A stretch of 10,063 nt of DNA from Candidatus Auribacterota bacterium (GTDB lineage: Bacteria; Auribacterota; Tritonobacteria; UBA1439), in assembly GCA_026391995.1 (NCBI GenBank), contig JAPLCY010000063.1:1-10063 (forward strand). The letters run 5' to 3'. Each line of letters starts with the position of its first letter. Within the stretch, counting starts at the first letter, position 1. The translations under genes and the position numbers were made by a program. Positions 7,540 through 10,063 of this stretch are shown here, piece after piece. The notes beneath the pieces are model-generated. The model was given only the letters and a program-made list of their open reading frames with translations. It was not told the DNA's origin and did no database searches.

Positions 7540-9096
7540 ATGGACAGACAGATCATCATCAGTGTCGAACCCCGCGAGACGCGCGTGGGCATTCTGGAGG
7601 ACAACAAGCTCCAGGAACTCCTGATCGAGCGGATGCAGGAAAAGACGCTCGTCGGGAATATTTACAAGGGGATCGTGCGCAACGTGCTGCCTGCGATACA
7701 GGCGGCGTTCGTTGACATAGGTTTCGGCAAGAACGGATTCTTGCACGTATCCGATATCACCAACGAGGTGTCCGCCTGCCGCGAGATCGCGGGCGAAGAT
7801 GTCGAAGGGCTCGGCGTCACCGGCAAGGACCAAAAGCGCGAGTCGATCGACAAGATACTCCAGAATGGCCAGGAGGTCCTTGTCCAGATCATCAAGGAGC
7901 CGATCGGCACCAAAGGGGTACGCCTCTCCAGCAATATCTCCATCGCCGGCCGCCACCTCGTCATGATGCCGGGTGCCCGTCAGATCGGCATCTCGCGCCG
8001 CATCGCCGACTTCGCAGAGCGCCGGCGCCTGCGGACCATCCTGAAGCAGCTCAGCATTCCCAAGGACATGGGCTTCATTGTCAGGACCGTCGGTCAGGGA
8101 GCGACCCAGGAGGAGTTCGAGAAGGACATCCGCTACCTCGTCGATCTATGGCAGGGGATCCAGCGGCAGATAACCGCGGCGCCCTGCCCCTCCCTGATCC
8201 ACGAGGAACTCAGCCTCATCCTGCGGGTCCTCCGCGACCTGCTCACGGAGGATGTGAGCACAATCGTTGTCGACTCGAAGGACGAGTACCAGAACGTCCA
8301 GCGCTTTGTCACCGCCCTCATGCCGAACATGGAGGCGAAGATATCTTACCACGGCGGGCGCGAGCATATCTTCGACTGTTACGGGATCGACAAGGAGATC
8401 GAGAAGGCGCAGCGGCGAAAGGTCTGGCTCAAGTGCGGCGGCTACATCGTCATCGAGCAGACGGAGGCGATGGTGGTTATCGACGTGAACAGCGGCCGCT
8501 GCCTGGACAAGAAGAACCTCGACGACACGATCCTCGAGACGAACCTCCAGGCCGCCGATGAGGCATCGCGCCAGATCAGGCTCAGGAATATCGGCGGGAT
8601 CATCATCATCGATTTCATCGACATGCGCCAGCGGCGCCACCAGCGGATGGTCGAGAAGGCGATGGAGAAGGCGGTGAAGCGCGACAAGGCCAAGACCAAC
8701 ATCTTCCCGATCTCGCCGCTCGGCATCCTCCAGATGACCCGCGAACGCGTCAAGGAGAGCCTCAGCGAGGCGGTGTACGAGGGCTGCCCCTACTGCGGCG
8801 GTTTCGGCAGGGTGAAATCGGTCGAGAGCATGAGCATCGAGGCGCAGCGGCTCATCAAGCTGGCGCTGCGCAAGAACCGGCATTTCCGCAGGATGCCCCT
8901 CCGCATCCTGGCCCACCCGAACGTGATCAAGCGGCTCGAGGGGGAGGACCGCGAGGCGGTGAGAGAGCTCGAAAAACAGTTCAGGGGGGCAGTGTCGTTC
9001 GAGCCGAGAGAAGACTTCCACATCGAGACGGTCCGCATCCAGAACGAGCGGACGGGAAGGCCGGTGGGCGACCAGCCCCAGGGTCGGGAGGAGTAA
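7540..9096 (+). CDS. rng: Ribonuclease E/G family endoribonuclease
   Basis: A 518-residue RNase E/G, the size of RNase G (about 490 in E. coli), with no long scaffold tail of RNase E type. It cuts single-stranded RNA in rRNA maturation and mRNA decay, favouring 5'-monophosphate ends. The S1 RNA-binding region spans about residues 36-130 ('LVGNIYKGIVRNVLP', then 'GTKGVRLSSN'). A 5'-sensor pocket is visible as 'FIVRTVG' (R182, T183). The DNase-I-like catalytic part has 'VVIDVNSG' (D315, N317) and 'IIIDFIDM' (D358), equivalent to E. coli RNase E D303/D346. The Zn-link is CPYC (C416/C419) followed by GGFGR. A small domain completes the C-terminus. ATG 7540 has AAAAGGA upstream (7524-7530). All catalytic residues checked are present. 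Neighbour DUF2344 is the usual one, but rplU/rpmA, common downstream partners, are absent; an IS30 remnant is there instead. Confidence 0.96.
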   Translation: MDRQIIISVEPRETRVGILEDNKLQELLIERMQEKTLVGNIYKGIVRNVLPAIQAAFVDIGFGKNGFLHVSDITNEVSACREIAGEDVEGLGVTGKDQKRESIDKILQNGQEVLVQIIKEPIGTKGVRLSSNISIAGRHLVMMPGARQIGISRRIADFAERRRLRTILKQLSIPKDMGFIVRTVGQGATQEEFEKDIRYLVDLWQGIQRQITAAPCPSLIHEELSLILRVLRDLLTEDVSTIVVDSKDEYQNVQRFVTALMPNMEAKISYHGGREHIFDCYGIDKEIEKAQRRKVWLKCGGYIVIEQTEAMVVIDVNSGRCLDKKNLDDTILETNLQAADEASRQIRLRNIGGIIIIDFIDMRQRRHQRMVEKAMEKAVKRDKAKTNIFPISPLGILQMTRERVKESLSEAVYEGCPYCGGFGRVKSVESMSIEAQRLIKLALRKNRHFRRMPLRILAHPNVIKRLEGEDREAVRELEKQFRGAVSFEPREDFHIETVRIQNERTGRPVGDQPQGREE

Positions 9097-9100
9097 GACC

Positions 9101-9406
9101 TTAGTTGCGGGGCGTGCGCCACCCCAAACATTTCCTCGGGCGGTCGTTCAAGTACCGATCAATTCTGGCCAGCTCCGGGTTGCCGATGGTTGCGAACGAT
9201 GATCGCTTCGGGTGCAATCGGCGGATCGGGCCGTTCGTGTTCTCGTTGGTCCCACGCTCCCACGAATAATGCGGATACGCTTCTCAACATCCCTGCGAAT
9301 CTCTTCGATAAACGTGCGAAAAACTCGAACGACGAGCACGCTCTACTGCCATCTCATGCGCCCGCCTGGGCCGATACCCGCGCTGCCCTGTGTTCCGCCC
9401 TTTTGG
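9101..9406 (-). pseudogene. IS30-family transposase remnant (core deleted, internal stop)
   Basis: Reading the minus strand from about 9406 down to a TAA at 9103-9101 gives two recognisable pieces in one frame. The first, 'RNTGQRGYRPRRAHEMA' (9394 downward), resembles the end of the IS30 N-terminal helix-turn-helix region. The second (9283-9101) has the C-terminal IS30 signature: 'WERGTNENTNG', which carries the Glu of the DDE triad, and 'LNDRPRKCLGWRTP'. A TGA at 9286-9284 separates them, and roughly 200 residues with the two catalytic Asp are missing, so it cannot transpose. It ends 4 nt after the rng stop. No terminal inverted repeats or target duplication were identified. The C-terminal match is strong and the N-terminal one weaker. 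Confidence 0.8.
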
Positions 9407-9546
9407 CATCATGTGTCAGCATATGCTCCACAAGGGCGCGGCGCGGTAGCCTGAAACACTTCCTTCACCCTATCTCCTTCATCCCCTTGCCATTACATCT
9501 CCCGGCGCATTCACCGGGGGGCTGGAATAATTATTTTCACTCCCCC
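9407..9546. other. Non-coding stretch with no recognised feature
   Basis: Between the transposase remnant and the putative promoter I see no convincing gene on either strand. A perfect 5-bp inverted repeat (CCCGG 9501-9505, CCGGG 9514-9518, 8-nt loop) lacks a following T tract, so it is not called a terminator. It may be further decayed insertion-sequence DNA. Confidence 0.4.
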
Positions 9547-9575
9547 TTGACAACCCCATAACCTCACGCGACACT
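9547..9575 (+). promoter_or_regulatory. Possible sigma-70 promoter for the riboswitch-led gene
   Basis: A perfect TTGACA at 9547-9552 is followed, 17 nt later, by GACACT (9570-9575), which matches only 3 of 6 positions of TATAAT. Transcription would begin near 9582, giving a leader of about 170 nt that contains the whole GEMM-like element. The placement is sensible but the -10 box is poor. Confidence 0.35.
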
Positions 9576-9639
9576 ATTACTACCAATGGCCTAAGGAACA
9601 GATGCTGCCGGAGAAAAACTATCGATCATAATGGCAAGC

Positions 9640-9736
9640 AGGCCTAACTGATCAAGGCAAACCATCCGAAAGGGTGGGGCGCAAAACTCCAGTAATAGCT
9701 TGAAATCCAAGAAATCAGAAGTTTTGTGAAAGGCTC
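9640..9736 (+). promoter_or_regulatory. GEMM-like riboswitch (cyclic-di-GMP-I type candidate)
   Basis: The core matches the GEMM-I pattern: GGCAAACC (9656-9663), a 6-bp stem CCATCC/GGGTGG (9662-9667, 9672-9677) capped by a GAAA tetraloop (9668-9671), then GGGGCGCAAA (9676-9685), close to the consensus GGGACGCAAA. A second arm can form from CAAAACT (9682-9688) with AGTTTTG (9720-9726), with an inner CTTG/CAAG hairpin. GCCT/AGGC (9642-9645, 9731-9734) can close the base. This second half is unlike the usual GC-rich GEMM P3 and its receptor cannot be matched, so it may be divergent or bind a related dinucleotide. The element ends about 15 nt before ATG 9751, and GEMM elements commonly sit before exported or surface protein genes, as here. 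The ligand is inferred. Confidence 0.65.
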
Positions 9737-9750
9737 GAAAAGGTTAAAGG

Positions 9751-10063
9751 ATGAAAGGGCTTATTAGTTTTAGTGGAGTAAAGAGCCTGCTCGGAACTCT
9801 GCTTATGCTGGGGGTCGTTATGCTCCCCTATTGTGCGGAATCGGCTACGACTGCCGGCATTACGATCACTCTTACGTTAACCGAACCGACGGCCACTCCG
9901 ACCATCACGCCCACAAATACGCCCACGATAACTCCGACGCCCACAAATACGCCAACCGAAACGCCGACCATTACGCCCACGCCGACTGAAACACCTACAG
10001 AGACCCCGACAGAAACACCCACTCAAACGCCGACAGAGACGCCAACCGAAACGCCGACTCAGA
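9751..10063 (+). CDS. Exported Thr/Pro-repeat protein, 3'-truncated by window end
   Basis: Only the first 104 residues are visible. Residues 1-31 form a signal peptide (K2, K11, then hydrophobic LLGTLLMLGVVMLP), with likely cleavage near AES-A; the cysteine at 28 is not in a lipobox. From residue 46 the protein is an unbroken run of TPT-x units (PTxTPTx with x = N, I, E, Q, P) to the window edge. Such Thr/Pro tracts are extended, often glycosylated, linkers joining a secreted domain to the cell surface; the functional domain would lie beyond the window. AAAAGG (9738-9743) is the ribosome site, 7 nt from ATG. The leader carries a GEMM-like riboswitch, so expression may follow a cyclic dinucleotide level. 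A and T content is higher than in the other genes up to residue 45. Its identity cannot be told from this part. Confidence 0.85.
   Translation, partial: MKGLISFSGVKSLLGTLLMLGVVMLPYCAESATTAGITITLTLTEPTATPTITPTNTPTITPTPTNTPTETPTITPTPTETPTETPTETPTQTPTETPTETPTQ
9886..10063 (+). repeat. Degenerate tandem repeats encoding TPTx units
   Basis: The DNA is a run of imperfect 6-, 12- and 18-nt units built from ACN-CCN and ACN/GAA codons. Third positions vary (acg/aca/acc/act, ccg/ccc/cca), so the repeat is conserved more at protein than DNA level. It continues past the window end. Such tracts readily change length by slippage or recombination. Confidence 0.85.

Noticed and set aside
7461..7715. GTG-started frame of 84 codons overlapping the DUF2344 stop, with GGAGG at 7451-7455.
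   Set aside because: The ribosome site is attractive, but the frame soon runs inside rng in another reading frame and its product is a low-complexity Arg/Gly/Ala shadow with no family resemblance.
8146..9021. Long antisense open frame of 291 codons opposite rng.
   Set aside because: It is the mirror of a well-conserved RNase coding frame in GC-rich DNA; its Leu/Asp/His/Arg-rich product shows no domain.
9108..9125. GC-rich hairpin after rng (GGCG/CGCC core) as a terminator.
   Set aside because: The stem is short with a bulge and no T run follows; it also overlaps the transposase relic.
9828..10022. Minus-strand frame encoding Val/Gly repeats.
   Set aside because: It is the complement of the Thr/Pro repeat; the plus frame has a signal peptide, ribosome site and riboswitch, the minus frame has none.

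Overview
The window is GC-rich bacterial DNA with densely packed genes, nearly all on the + strand. Gene content (GlcF-like Fe-S protein, ComEA-type helix-hairpin-helix protein, TPR protein, DUF116, sialidase-like protein, DUF2344, RNase E/G) and the long exported Thr/Pro repeat protein suggest an uncultured, Gram-negative-type lineage, perhaps near Omnitrophota/PVC or a similar candidate phylum. That placement is an inference; no rRNA or ribosomal protein marker is visible.

Layout. (1) 2-1225: the end of a GlcF-type Fe-S oxidoreductase subunit whose start lies before the window. (2) 1420-2580: an exported protein with a zinc ribbon, a ComEC-like metallo-beta-lactamase-fold domain that has lost its metal ligands, and a ComEA-like HhH tail. 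(3) 2657-6671: a four-gene cluster behind an extended -10 promoter (2622-2630), encoding an exported TPR protein, DUF116, a sialidase-like Asp-box protein and a small polytopic membrane protein. Two of its three junctions are ATGA start/stop overlaps and the third gap is 6 nt, so it looks like one translationally coupled operon. (4) 6763-9096: DUF2344 followed by ribonuclease E/G, a widely conserved pair, here without the usual radical-SAM partner in the window. (5) 9101-9406, minus strand: a broken IS30-family transposase that has lost its catalytic core. (6) 9547-10063: a possible promoter, a leader RNA with the hallmark core of the GEMM (cyclic-di-GMP-I type) riboswitch, and the start of an exported Thr/Pro-repeat protein cut off by the window end.

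The most interesting parts are the GEMM-like leader in front of the secreted repeat protein, which suggests second-messenger control of a surface or stalk protein, and the hybrid 'dead ComEC hydrolase plus ComEA HhH' protein. The TPR-DUF116-sialidase-membrane operon may form an envelope system of unknown function. No defence system, CRISPR array, tRNA or rRNA was found.
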